A stretch of DNA of 64,000 nucleotides, taken from Prevotella sp. (GTDB lineage: Bacteria > Bacteroidota > Bacteroidia > Bacteroidales > Bacteroidaceae). The notes under the pieces were generated by a model. The model saw only the letters and a program-made list of their open reading frames with translations. It did not search any database and was not told where the DNA came from. The stretch covers positions 1 through 64,000 of the forward strand of contig JAFRPY010000046.1 of NCBI GenBank assembly GCA_017428925.1, read 5' to 3'. Positions 54,901 to 62,577 of the stretch are shown piece by piece (positions within the stretch are counted from its first letter, which is position 1; every line of letters starts with the position of its first letter). A program made the translations under genes and the position numbers.

Positions 54901-55271
54901 ACACTGTTGACGCATTCGACCGTTGGCATGGCGAGGGAACGAGCAACACTATGCCGCGCCTGACCGTGGGTCACACTAACGACCAGTGGGTAAGCACCCG
55001 CTACATGCAGGATGCCGACTACTTCAAGATTCAGAATATTACGCTGGGCTACGACTTCAGCAAACTGTGGAAGAGCAGCCCGTTCTCGCAGCTCCGCCTC
55101 TATGTACAGGCCCAGAACCTCTATACCTTCACCGGCTACACGGGTGTTGATCCCGAGTGCAGCTCCGACGGTGGTAAGTCTCAAGACAGCATGAACTTCA
55201 TCCGTGGTATCGACGTAGGTCTCTATCCGAGTGCCCGTACCTTCATCATCGGTGCAAGCATCAAGTTCTAA
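51975..55271 (+). CDS. SusC/RagA-type TonB-linked outer-membrane transporter, copy 2
   Basis: A 1098-residue paralogue of the copy at 42168 with the same domain order: signal peptide, carboxypeptidase-D-like domain (GPVIGASILEKGTSNGTVTD), LEEVVVVGYG, plug, barrel ending GASIKF. Runs of near identity include MNQNFRKTAL, the GASILEKGTSNGTV block and the KGEDIAKLNTTNAL segment. The barrel diverges in its loops, so substrates may differ. Pairs with the SusD gene 31 bases downstream. Confidence 0.97.
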   Translation: MNQNFRKTALTAGVCAMLGLAYSPNVYADAAVNTVQSVQQSKKVTGTISDAMGPVIGASILEKGTSNGTVTDLDGNFSLNVNPGATLVISYIGYETQEIAVGNQSAINVTMKEDNTALEEVVVVGYGVQKKKLVTGATVQVKGEDIAKLNTTNALTAMQASSPGVNITQSSSQPGKGFKVNIRGVGTIGTSSPLLIIDGINAGTADDGLNGLNPNDIESIDVLKDAASAAIYGARAANGVILVTTKQGKQGKVQLQYDGFVGWSNAYKVPGLVNAKQYMQLINETNFNTYGTATDWASLVPADILTAVNNGWEGTDWFKEYENKNALQFSHAVTLNGGSDRSKFSISLNYSSNDGVMGASNASNYKRYGGRINSEHVLLKGKDLLGADHDIITIGENVSYWYHRSHDLAEGNGYWNIMQAAYTASPLVKPYNSDGSLASYRENGAGYSTMIYSNPLNHFMNGGYNSINKNRDFGVGATIYWIVEPIKNLKYRGQFNTGYSASNSRNISLPYSSSFTGASANYSLNMSENQSSSFSLENTLSYAMSLGKHNIDILAGQSIERSNWSSGMSMAFTVGEENLNSLVLNGWDYNIPSNYEGQYITGHSGYDNPSAGSIASFFGRLNYNFDEKYMLTAIIRADGSSNFARGKRWGYFPSVSAGWVVTNEKFMESTASWMDFLKLRASWGQNGNCQIGNFYYLSNIGFSPTGYPDYGYKFSSDMNYTVGQGNYTTGAYAKNVPNPDVTWETSEQIDLGIDARFLKSRLGLAFDWYQKKTKDWLVQAPMNEILGYEEPAMINGGDIKNTGIEVALSWNDNIGKDFRYHANVNFATNKNKVTRLATSSPIGIDTNKYGSTLFQNSSYVSVVEEGHPVGYFSGMSYSGIWQNQAQIDAARAAGQAVLDGAQPGDPIWDDYDGDGTINYDNDRHEIGQPHPKVTLGVSLGFEWKGLDFGVTGFGAFGQQVMQCYRTALLANAYNNYTVDAFDRWHGEGTSNTMPRLTVGHTNDQWVSTRYMQDADYFKIQNITLGYDFSKLWKSSPFSQLRLYVQAQNLYTFTGYTGVDPECSSDGGKSQDSMNFIRGIDVGLYPSARTFIIGASIKF

Positions 55272-55301
55272 TCATAAATTCATAACAGATACTAAGAAAA
55301 T

Positions 55302-57152
55302 ATGAAAAAGATATATTTAATGGCAATCGCGGTGGCCTTCACCTTCGGTCTCACGTCGTGTGAGGACTTCCTCGATTCTTCGAACTATACTGAGGCCAAT
55401 ACCAGCAACTATCCTGCATCGGCAAACGACCTTAATAAGGAACTGGCCGCTCTCTATGGCGTGATGAACCAGTATTGTACTGACCCACTGCAGACCCCTT
55501 GGTTTGTGAACTATATAATGTCTGACGATGCCAATGGCGCTGGCGGTACTGGCGACGTGGAGAGCCACGCTATCGGCCACCTGATGGTCAATAAAGAAGG
55601 TATATTCGACAATGCCTGGCATAGCACATACGTAGGTATTGCCCGAGCCAACGCTATCATATATGCTGTTGATGCCTTCGACTGGACTGGTAAGGAGAAA
55701 ACACGTAACCAGTTGCTCGGTGAGGCTTACTTCATGCGTGGTTTGTTCTATCTGTGGGGTTCACAGTTCTGGGGCAACATCCCCGCCTACTGGGCTTCGG
55801 CTGCTCCCGACCCCTGCCCACAGCAGGATGCCGAGACCGTTATCTATCCACACATCTTGGCTGACTTCTACAGTGCCTATAATCTGATGCAGAACGGAGC
55901 CACTACCATTGGCGACGGACATGCCACACGTGGAGCTGCTGCCGGTTATCTTGCACGCGCTTATATGTTCTATCAGGGCTTCTACAAGAAAGCTGGCGAA
56001 CTGGCCAAGGCCAACCTGGCCGATGTGGAATTGCCCGAACAGGAAGGCGTAAGCGGTCCTCTGACCAAAGCCCAGGTGGTTGCTGCTCTTGAGGATGCCA
56101 TCAACAATGGCGGTTATAAACTCGTTGAAGACTTCCGTCTGCTCTGGCAGTACACCAACGAACTGACGGCTCCCGACTATCCTTTCGTGAAGGACTTGGC
56201 CGATGCCAAGAAATTCTGGGCTGGAAACGGCAACTCTGAGGAAATGTTCCAGGTGCAGTTTGGTAACTTTGCCCAGTGGTCTGGAAATACGGCAATGGGT
56301 TTCACCAACATGACTTCACTCTACTGCGGCCTGCGCTGTGACGACAATGGAGCAGGTGTGGCCAATGGCGACTTGGCTTCGCTGCCCTTCGGACAGGGTT
56401 GGGGCCAGGGCACTATCAATGAAAACCTCTGGAACGACTGGAGCGATGCTGACCCACGCAAGAAGGCAACCATTCTCGACGCTCCCACCGAACTGGGACT
56501 TGGAACGGGCTTCGTGTTCACCACCAGCTGCTCTGAAGACGCTGGCTACTACAATAAGAAGTGGATGCCGATAACGGCATCGGGAACAACTTGGGATGAC
56601 CACAACGACGCCTATACTTGGTGGGGTGTTTACCGCAAGGCTAATACGGATGCAGCCAACAACAACGGTAACTCCTTCCAAGGCGACCATTTCGCTGACA
56701 TCATTCTGCTGCGTCTGGCTGACGTGATGCTGATGCACTCCGAACTGACGGGTACCGCCGACCAAATGAACAAGGTACGTAAACGCGCCGGTCTGGGTGA
56801 TACTTCCTATTCATGGTCGAACATCAAGAATGAACGCCGTTTCGAACTCGCTGGCGAAGGTCTGCGCTTCAACGACCTGCGCCGCTGGTCGGGCAAGGAC
56901 GGTGGCGAAAATTGTGAGGCTGCCGTGGCACTTGAACGCCAGAATGGTTCGCGTGTGAACTACACGGGCACATGGACAACCATGCACCATGCCTCTTCGT
57001 CTTGGGCAAAGCGCTATGCTGCTACCGACGGCTTCTTGCAGATTCCTCCCGCACAGATTAAGATTGCAGCCGACGAGAACGTGCTGAAGCAAAATCCGGG
57101 CTGGGGTTCCAACGTTGCCGATGCCAACATGTCGGGTACGCCTGTATATTAA
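55302..57152 (+). CDS. SusD/RagB-type lipoprotein, copy 2
   Basis: The 616-residue protein has a lipoprotein signal (AVAFTFGLTSC). It shares the SusD helices with copy 1: NQLLGEAYFMRGLFYLWGSQFWGNIPA, HFADIILLRLADVMLMHSEL and ERRFELAGEGLRFNDLRRW. Ligand-binding loops differ from copy 1, consistent with a different substrate. Forms the lid of the second SusC transporter. Confidence 0.96.
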   Translation: MKKIYLMAIAVAFTFGLTSCEDFLDSSNYTEANTSNYPASANDLNKELAALYGVMNQYCTDPLQTPWFVNYIMSDDANGAGGTGDVESHAIGHLMVNKEGIFDNAWHSTYVGIARANAIIYAVDAFDWTGKEKTRNQLLGEAYFMRGLFYLWGSQFWGNIPAYWASAAPDPCPQQDAETVIYPHILADFYSAYNLMQNGATTIGDGHATRGAAAGYLARAYMFYQGFYKKAGELAKANLADVELPEQEGVSGPLTKAQVVAALEDAINNGGYKLVEDFRLLWQYTNELTAPDYPFVKDLADAKKFWAGNGNSEEMFQVQFGNFAQWSGNTAMGFTNMTSLYCGLRCDDNGAGVANGDLASLPFGQGWGQGTINENLWNDWSDADPRKKATILDAPTELGLGTGFVFTTSCSEDAGYYNKKWMPITASGTTWDDHNDAYTWWGVYRKANTDAANNNGNSFQGDHFADIILLRLADVMLMHSELTGTADQMNKVRKRAGLGDTSYSWSNIKNERRFELAGEGLRFNDLRRWSGKDGGENCEAAVALERQNGSRVNYTGTWTTMHHASSSWAKRYAATDGFLQIPPAQIKIAADENVLKQNPGWGSNVADANMSGTPVY

Positions 57153-57184
57153 TATAAGTATTGAGAATTAAGAATTGTAAAGAA

Positions 57185-58687
57185 ATGAAAAAATCAATAT
57201 TATTGTTCGCAGTAGCGTTGGGCATGCTGACATCCTGCGACCCTATCAAGGAAGATAAGGACTTTGACGTGACCAATATCACGGCTGAAGCATTGCTGAA
57301 TGGCGCAACGTTCTCGCAATATTCAGACGAGGCCTGTACTACGGCAGCGGCTGACGGAAACTATGTTAAGTTCAATATTCCTAATGTATCATCTGTAAAC
57401 ATCTACTATATTAGAGATGAAAAGGAGATAACTCTGCTTACTGGCAAGGCTGGCGGCGTGTTCAAGTTTATACCCAAGCGTGGATCCAATCCCAACCAGA
57501 CCGTTTATTTCCGTTACATTAACCAGGAAGGTAAGGAAGTTGTTGCCAGCAAGGACTTCACGCTTCAGGTGGCGGCTGACCTTGATCCGGAGGTTGCATT
57601 CCTTGCCAGCGACGCTGGAACGAAAAAGTGGATGTGGGACCTGAGCGTGAACAAGCAGGCATGGGGAAATATGGCCTATTGTGTGGGTGACGGTGCTGAC
57701 TTTGCTGCCAACGGTGCCAACCAATGGTGGGGCTGTGAGCCCGAGATGCTTTGGCTTGATGGTGAAGGTGGCCAGTATGGCCATACCGATAAAGACGATG
57801 CCAAGGCTGGTGAAGGTGACATCTATGCCTACATGACATTCGACGAAGATGGAAATATCAAGACCTTTGATGCTCAAGGAAACACGCTGCGCTCTGCTAC
57901 CTATAAGGTGGAAGGATACGACGGCACACGCCATAACGTAGGCGATACGCCATGGTCTTTAGGAACACTGAAAACATCGGCACCTGCTGTGATGTATCCT
58001 TATAAAATCAACGGTGGTGGTACGACTGTAACTGAGTTCGAGATTCTTGGTCTCGACAAAGACCAACTCGTGCTTGTCTATCCTGGCACTGCAACCGCAG
58101 GCTCATGGAGCGAGGCAACCTTCTGGCGCTTTACAGCAAAGGAAAATGAAGAGCTCCTGTTCAAATCATGGACGTGGGATACCTCTGTCAACGACGGGCA
58201 GGCTTGGGGAAATATGGCCTACTGCGTGGGTGACGGAGCAGGCTTCGCTCTAAAGGCAGAAAACCAGTGGTGGGGATGTATGCCTGAGTTGCTTTGGGAA
58301 CAAGGTGAAGGTGGTCAGTATGGCCACACCGACAAGGATGACTCCAAGGCAGGCGAGGGCAACTCCAACGCTTACATGACTCTTGACGATATGGGTAAGA
58401 TTACCACTTATGATGCTGACGGAAAAGTTCTCCGCTCTGCTAACTTCGAATATGAGTTGTTCGAAACGCGCAAACTTGTCGGAGAAACACCTTGGAATAT
58501 TGGTACCCTAACCACATCTGCACCTGCCGTGATGTACCCATACAAAATCAATGGTGGAGGAACGACTGTTACTCAGTTTGAGATTTTGAATCTTACTGGT
58601 ACAAGTCTTGTGCTTGTCTATCCTGGCACTGCAACGGCAGGGTCATGGAGCGAGGCAACCTTCTGGCGCTTCAAAAAGAAGAAGTAA
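57185..58687 (+). CDS. Surface lipoprotein with a duplicated C-terminal domain
   Basis: A 500-residue protein from ATG 57185 (lipobox LTSC). After an N-terminal domain (about 20-145) come two tandem repeats of about 170 residues (about 148-318 and 325-500). Each has QAWGNMAYCVGDG, ENQWWGC or NQWWGC, GEGGQYGHTDKDD and APAVMYPYKINGGGTTVT, and ends YPGTATAGSWSEATFWRF. The DNA of the last block is almost identical in both copies, which points to recent duplication or gene conversion. Trp-rich repeats suggest carbohydrate binding. It is in the SusE/F position; the family was not recognised. Confidence 0.75.
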   Translation: MKKSILLFAVALGMLTSCDPIKEDKDFDVTNITAEALLNGATFSQYSDEACTTAAADGNYVKFNIPNVSSVNIYYIRDEKEITLLTGKAGGVFKFIPKRGSNPNQTVYFRYINQEGKEVVASKDFTLQVAADLDPEVAFLASDAGTKKWMWDLSVNKQAWGNMAYCVGDGADFAANGANQWWGCEPEMLWLDGEGGQYGHTDKDDAKAGEGDIYAYMTFDEDGNIKTFDAQGNTLRSATYKVEGYDGTRHNVGDTPWSLGTLKTSAPAVMYPYKINGGGTTVTEFEILGLDKDQLVLVYPGTATAGSWSEATFWRFTAKENEELLFKSWTWDTSVNDGQAWGNMAYCVGDGAGFALKAENQWWGCMPELLWEQGEGGQYGHTDKDDSKAGEGNSNAYMTLDDMGKITTYDADGKVLRSANFEYELFETRKLVGETPWNIGTLTTSAPAVMYPYKINGGGTTVTQFEILNLTGTSLVLVYPGTATAGSWSEATFWRFKKKK

Positions 58688-58711
58688 TCCTCATTCATAC
58701 TGATTTTATAT

Positions 58712-58748
58712 ACCGCCCTGCAGCATCAGCCGCTGCGGGGCGGTTTTC
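58712..58748 (+). terminator. Intrinsic terminator after the second SusCD operon
   Basis: ACCGCCCTGCAGC (58712-58724) pairs with GCTGCGGGGCGGT (58732-58744), one G-T pair, loop ATCAGCC, followed by TTTC. Confidence 0.88.
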
Positions 58749-58758
58749 TTCTATAATT

Positions 58759-58790
58759 TTTGGCATATTCGGATAATTGTTGTATTTTTG
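58759..58790 (+). promoter_or_regulatory. Promoter of the second DUF6057-like gene
   Basis: TTTG (58759-58762), 20 bp, TATTTTTG (58783-58790). This rules out the earlier in-frame TTG (58777) as start. Confidence 0.7.
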
Positions 58791-58806
58791 CAACGTTTTG
58801 AAAAGT

Positions 58807-60267
58807 GTGATAGTGAAATATTGGAAATGCGGGCTGTCGGTGCTTTTTGGCATCGGCGTATTCGTATTTTGGTATTTCTTCTATCCTCATGCGCTGAACT
58901 ACCAGGAGCAATATCAACTATTCCTTTGGACAGGGGATTACTTTCTGGAACGGGTAAGCGTGCCGGGGGGATTGGCTGACTGGCTCGGGGAATTCATCGT
59001 GCAGTTCTATTATGTGGAGTGGTTAGGGGCATTGCTGTTGGCAGTGCTGTTCATGGTGCTCCAACGGCTGTCGGTGGTTCCTCGTTTTTACCTGCTTTCG
59101 TTTGTCTCGCCGCTGCTGTTGCTCTGGCTGATGGGCGATCCCAGTGTGCTGTTGTCGCTGCCAGTGGCCGTCATTCTCTGCTTGCTGGCTTTCAGACTCC
59201 TGAAGGCTGTTCATGCAGCCTTCGACCTGCTGATTGTGCCCGTGCTTTACTGGCTGGTGGGGCCTGTGGCATGGTTGTATGTCGTGCTGCGTGTCATCCG
59301 TTGGGGTTGGAAACATCTGTGGTCGGCGGGCTGGTTGGTGGCTGTGCAACTGACGGCATACGCCTTCCTGCTGCCGCAGTGGCCGCTCCAGACGGTAATG
59401 GCAGGAAACGGGTATTACCGCATTCCCCTGCACTGGCCGAGCCTAAGCGGCTACGACCGTGAGATGTACGAACTGATTCGCGAGGATTATCTGGTGCGTT
59501 ATGAGCGTTGGGATGAGATTGTGAAGCGGGCACAGGAGTATCAAGTGCATACGCCTTTCAGTTCGGTCTGCGTTAACCTGGCCCTGTCCCAACAGCGGCA
59601 ATTGGCAGAACGGATGTTCGAATTCTATCAGAGCGGTGAGGATGCACTGATCATGCCCCGCATACGCGACCTGACCTCCATGTTGCCCTCTGCCGAGGCT
59701 TTCTGGCGATTAGGCATGGTAAACTCGGCCCAGCGCTATATGTTCGACACGCAAGAGTCTATTCTGAATGCCCGCAAGAGCGGACGTTGCACCAAGCGCA
59801 TTGCTGAGTGCATGATGGTGAACGGTCATTATCAGACCGCCCGTAAACAAACCAGTCTGCTGAAGAAGAGCCTTTTTTACCGCACGTGGGCCAAGGAGGC
59901 AGAGACAATGATGAAAGACGAGGCACAGATGAATGCCCACCCGGTATATGGGAAACTGAGAAAACTGAGATACAAGGAGGATTTCCTCTACAGTTACGAA
60001 GAGATTGACAAGATGTTCGGACTGCTGTTCATGAACAACAAGGAGAACCGCATGGCCCTCGACTACTTTATGGCCCAGATGCTGCTGAAGGGTGATATGC
60101 AGGGCGTCATGCAATATATGCCGATGGTGCAGCAGTATGGCGGCTATCGTTATATGCCCGTGGGCTATCAGGATGTAGTGAAATGCATCCAGCAGAAGGG
60201 AAATGTTCCCGGTTCGCCCTTTGCGGCATACGCTAAACGGATGATGCAGAAAGGAGGTGGGGAATGA
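58807..60267 (+). CDS. DUF6057-like multi-pass membrane protein, copy 2
   Basis: About 486 residues. No ATG is available after the promoter; GTG 58807 or GTG 58813 is the likely start. The N-terminal half has six to eight membrane helices (GLSVLFGIGVFVFWYFFYP and others). It shares with the third copy the block YQEQYQLFLWTGDYFLERVS, PGGLADWLGEFIVQFYY and VLQRL. The C-terminal half is TPR-like (MVNSAQRYMFDTQESILNARK, CTKRIAECMMVNGHYQTARK). It overlaps the next gene by four bases (ATGA), so the pair is coupled. Function unknown. Confidence 0.75.
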   Translation: MIVKYWKCGLSVLFGIGVFVFWYFFYPHALNYQEQYQLFLWTGDYFLERVSVPGGLADWLGEFIVQFYYVEWLGALLLAVLFMVLQRLSVVPRFYLLSFVSPLLLLWLMGDPSVLLSLPVAVILCLLAFRLLKAVHAAFDLLIVPVLYWLVGPVAWLYVVLRVIRWGWKHLWSAGWLVAVQLTAYAFLLPQWPLQTVMAGNGYYRIPLHWPSLSGYDREMYELIREDYLVRYERWDEIVKRAQEYQVHTPFSSVCVNLALSQQRQLAERMFEFYQSGEDALIMPRIRDLTSMLPSAEAFWRLGMVNSAQRYMFDTQESILNARKSGRCTKRIAECMMVNGHYQTARKQTSLLKKSLFYRTWAKEAETMMKDEAQMNAHPVYGKLRKLRYKEDFLYSYEEIDKMFGLLFMNNKENRMALDYFMAQMLLKGDMQGVMQYMPMVQQYGGYRYMPVGYQDVVKCIQQKGNVPGSPFAAYAKRMMQKGGGE

Positions 60268-61853
60268 AAAAGATAAGGAGACCAATGCTAGCCAGCAGAC
60301 CCACCCCAGCCCTCCCTATGAGGGAGGGAGTGATATCCTTTTTTAGGTCATTGTTATCGTCTTCGTTATCGTCTTCGTTATCGTCTTCGTTATCGTTATC
60401 GTTAGCGTTAACGTTAACGTTGTTATTGTCTTGTTCGTCAATGCCAGAGAACGTGAAGACGGTGGACACGCTGCCTGCGATTTATCCTGATTATATCGGC
60501 GTGACGATTCCTGAGGGCATTGCACCGCTGAATTTCAATGCGCTCGGCGAGGGCGTCGACTGCATGGATGTGGTGGTGAAGGGCTCAAAGGGCGGCGAGC
60601 TGCATGCCAACGGCGAATGGGCTGACTTTGATGTGGACGACTGGCATCAGCTGACCGCACAGAACCGTGGCGGAACGCTCACTTTTACGGTCTGCATGGA
60701 AAAGGACGGGCAGTGGACGCAATACAAGGGCTTCACGGTGACGGTGAGCAGCGATGCCCTCAGCGACTACGGACTGACCTATCGCCGCATCAAGCCCGGC
60801 TACGAGGTAGGCGGCGACATCGGTATCTATCAACGTGACATCCATAGCTTCGAAGAGACGGCCATACTGACGGAGCATATCCTGCCGGGCCGCTGTTTCA
60901 ACTGCCACACGCCCAACCACAACAATCCCAGTCTGTTCACACTGCAGATTCGCGGTGAGGGTGGCGGCACGCTGGTTCAGCGCAATGGGAAACAGACGTG
61001 GTATAACACCAAGACCGATTCTACGAAGGCGGCTGGTTCATACGCCTATTGGCACCCCGAAGGCCGCTATTGCGCCTATTCGGCCAATTCCGTCCATCAG
61101 GCATTCTTTGTGGGTAGCGGCCAGCGCATTGAGGTGTACCATCAGTTCAGTACGGTTGAAGTGCTTGACACGAAGACCAACGAACTGATTCTCTCCCCAC
61201 AGATACAGAATGGCGACCTGGCCATCCACCCCGCATTCTCGGCTGATGGACGGACGCTCTATTACAGTTCGTCGAAACCCTGTCGCGTGCCGGCAGAATT
61301 TGAACAGGTGAAATGCAGCCTGTGTGCCATTTCCTTCGATGCTGCCACGGGCACTTTTGGAGAACGTGTGGACACACTGCTCAACGGTCCGGCAACTGAC
61401 AAGAGTTATACGCTGGTTCGTCCTTCGTATGATGGCCGTTGGCTGATGTACACGGTGAGCAGCCGCAGCAATTTCCCAATAGCCCAAAACGATGCCGACC
61501 TTTGGCTGATGGATCTGAAGACCGGTGAGCACCGCGAACTGAGCGAGGTGAACAGCCGTCAGTCGGAGAGTTATCATAACTGGAGCCGCAACAGTCGCTG
61601 GTTTGTATTCAGCAGCAAGCGCGAAGACGGCATGTACACCAAGTTGTATATTGCCCATATCGACGGTAACGGCAAGGTTTCGAAGCCATTCCTGTTGCCG
61701 CAGCGTTATCCGCGAAAATATTATGGTGAACTGATGGATGCCTATAATGTTCCGGAATTCACCTCTGAAAAGGTGGTGTTCGACGCTCACGAGGCCTATC
61801 GGCAGGTGTTCCGCGACGAGCGGGTTGGGGTTAAAGTGAAGAGTGAAGAATGA
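60264..61853 (+). CDS. Lipoprotein with CxxCH motif and PD40-type beta-propeller, copy 2
   Basis: A 529-residue paralogue of the protein at 49972. Its start overlaps the DUF6057-like stop. The first 55 residues come from repeat DNA: RPTPALPMREG from the GC-rich palindrome, then a Ser/Leu run from a 12-bp tandem repeat that forms the hydrophobic core before the lipobox LLSC. LPAIYPDYIGVTIPEGIAPL follows. CFNCH (211-215) aligns with CINCH of copy 1, and the propeller has IHPAFSADGRTLYYSSS and NWSRNSRWFVFSSKREDG. The C-terminus (KVKSEE) is also coded by a repeat tract that overlaps the next start. Confidence 0.8.
   Translation: MKKIRRPMLASRPTPALPMREGVISFFRSLLSSSLSSSLSSSLSLSLALTLTLLLSCSSMPENVKTVDTLPAIYPDYIGVTIPEGIAPLNFNALGEGVDCMDVVVKGSKGGELHANGEWADFDVDDWHQLTAQNRGGTLTFTVCMEKDGQWTQYKGFTVTVSSDALSDYGLTYRRIKPGYEVGGDIGIYQRDIHSFEETAILTEHILPGRCFNCHTPNHNNPSLFTLQIRGEGGGTLVQRNGKQTWYNTKTDSTKAAGSYAYWHPEGRYCAYSANSVHQAFFVGSGQRIEVYHQFSTVEVLDTKTNELILSPQIQNGDLAIHPAFSADGRTLYYSSSKPCRVPAEFEQVKCSLCAISFDAATGTFGERVDTLLNGPATDKSYTLVRPSYDGRWLMYTVSSRSNFPIAQNDADLWLMDLKTGEHRELSEVNSRQSESYHNWSRNSRWFVFSSKREDGMYTKLYIAHIDGNGKVSKPFLLPQRYPRKYYGELMDAYNVPEFTSEKVVFDAHEAYRQVFRDERVGVKVKSEE
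60302..60329. repeat. GC-rich interspersed palindrome, second copy
   Basis: CCCTCCCT-ATG-AGGGAGGG (60310-60328), next to CACCCCAG. Same family as 16227-16245 in murF. Here it encodes part of a signal-peptide n-region. Confidence 0.8.
60352..60424. repeat. 12-bp tandem repeat encoding the signal-peptide core
   Basis: About six units of CGTTATCGTCTT and its CGTTAT/CGTTAA variants. Read as alternating TCG/TCT and TTA codons they give SLSSSLSSSLSLSLALTLT, which supplies the hydrophobic region of the lipoprotein signal. Confidence 0.85.
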
Positions 61854-61860
61854 AGAATCT
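61831..61860. repeat. GTGAAGAGTGAAGAATGAAGA tract at the copy-2/DUF4369 junction
   Basis: Near copy of the tract in murF. It codes for the last residues of the CxxCH/PD40 protein and contains the stop and start of the adjoining genes. Confidence 0.65.
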
Positions 61861-62524
61861 ACGAGATAATATGAGAAAACTGTTAGGAATGATTTTGCTG
61901 GCCGTGGTTGTGGCCGGCTGTACGCAAAAGGCTGCCAAAGGCGGCGAGTGTGTGATTAAGGGAACCGTGGCCGACAAGGCATTGGAAGGCAAGCGCATTT
62001 TTCTTGTGCCATTGTCTGGACCTCAGGATGCTGCCCATGTGGACTCTGTTGAAATCAAGGACGGCAAGTTCGAGTTCCGCAAGGATTCGGTGATGATGGC
62101 AAAAATCCTGATGGATTATCATTATCGGTTTAATACCCAGACGCTCCTGGTCGTGACAGACCCGGGTGTGGTGGAGGTTGTGATCGACTCCGTCAGTTCG
62201 GCTAAAGGTACGGCCCAAAACGACGTGCTTCAGTACTGGAAGGAAATGACCGAGGTTCACAACTCGCAGATGGGATTCTTGCGTCGCAATATGAATGAAG
62301 CAAAACAGAAAGGCGAAACCCAGCGCATGGAATCACTGAAACTGCGTAGCGACAGTATTCATCTGGCCTACAAACAGGCCACGCGCAAGTTGTCCAAAGA
62401 GATGGCTGACTGCGTGCTGAAGGATTTCCTCGCCGGTATGTTCCCCTTAACCTATAAGCGGAAGATGCCCGACGGCACTGTTGTGGAAATGGATGCTGAC
62501 ACGCATGAACCGGTTAAGAAGTGA
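61850..62524 (+). CDS. DUF4369-like lipoprotein
   Basis: The 224-residue protein starts at 61850 within a four-base overlap; Met at 61871 gives a better signal peptide (MRKLLGMILLAVVVAGC). The N-terminal domain (about 35-110) resembles DUF4369, usually found before thioredoxin-like domains in Bacteroidota (CVIKGTVADKALEGKRIFLV, VDSVEIKDGKFEF). Here the thioredoxin part is missing; a helical charged segment follows. It may work with the CxxCH protein, perhaps in redox handling; this is only inference. Confidence 0.65.
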   Translation: MKNLRDNMRKLLGMILLAVVVAGCTQKAAKGGECVIKGTVADKALEGKRIFLVPLSGPQDAAHVDSVEIKDGKFEFRKDSVMMAKILMDYHYRFNTQTLLVVTDPGVVEVVIDSVSSAKGTAQNDVLQYWKEMTEVHNSQMGFLRRNMNEAKQKGETQRMESLKLRSDSIHLAYKQATRKLSKEMADCVLKDFLAGMFPLTYKRKMPDGTVVEMDADTHEPVKK

Positions 62525-62577
62525 TGAGTGAGAAGTGATAAGTGATAAATGATAGGTGATGAGTGGTAAGTGGAAAA
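62520..62577. repeat. GTGATRAGTGAGAAGTGATAAGTG tract around a start codon
   Basis: Degenerate 8-10 bp units (GTGATAAGT, GTGATAAAT, GATAGGTGA) fill the gap after the DUF4369-like gene and contain the proposed ATG (62559) of the next gene. Confidence 0.6.

Noticed and set aside
60352-60424. 12-bp repeats as a CRISPR or minisatellite locus
   Set aside because: No spacers exist between units and the array lies in the start of a clear gene.
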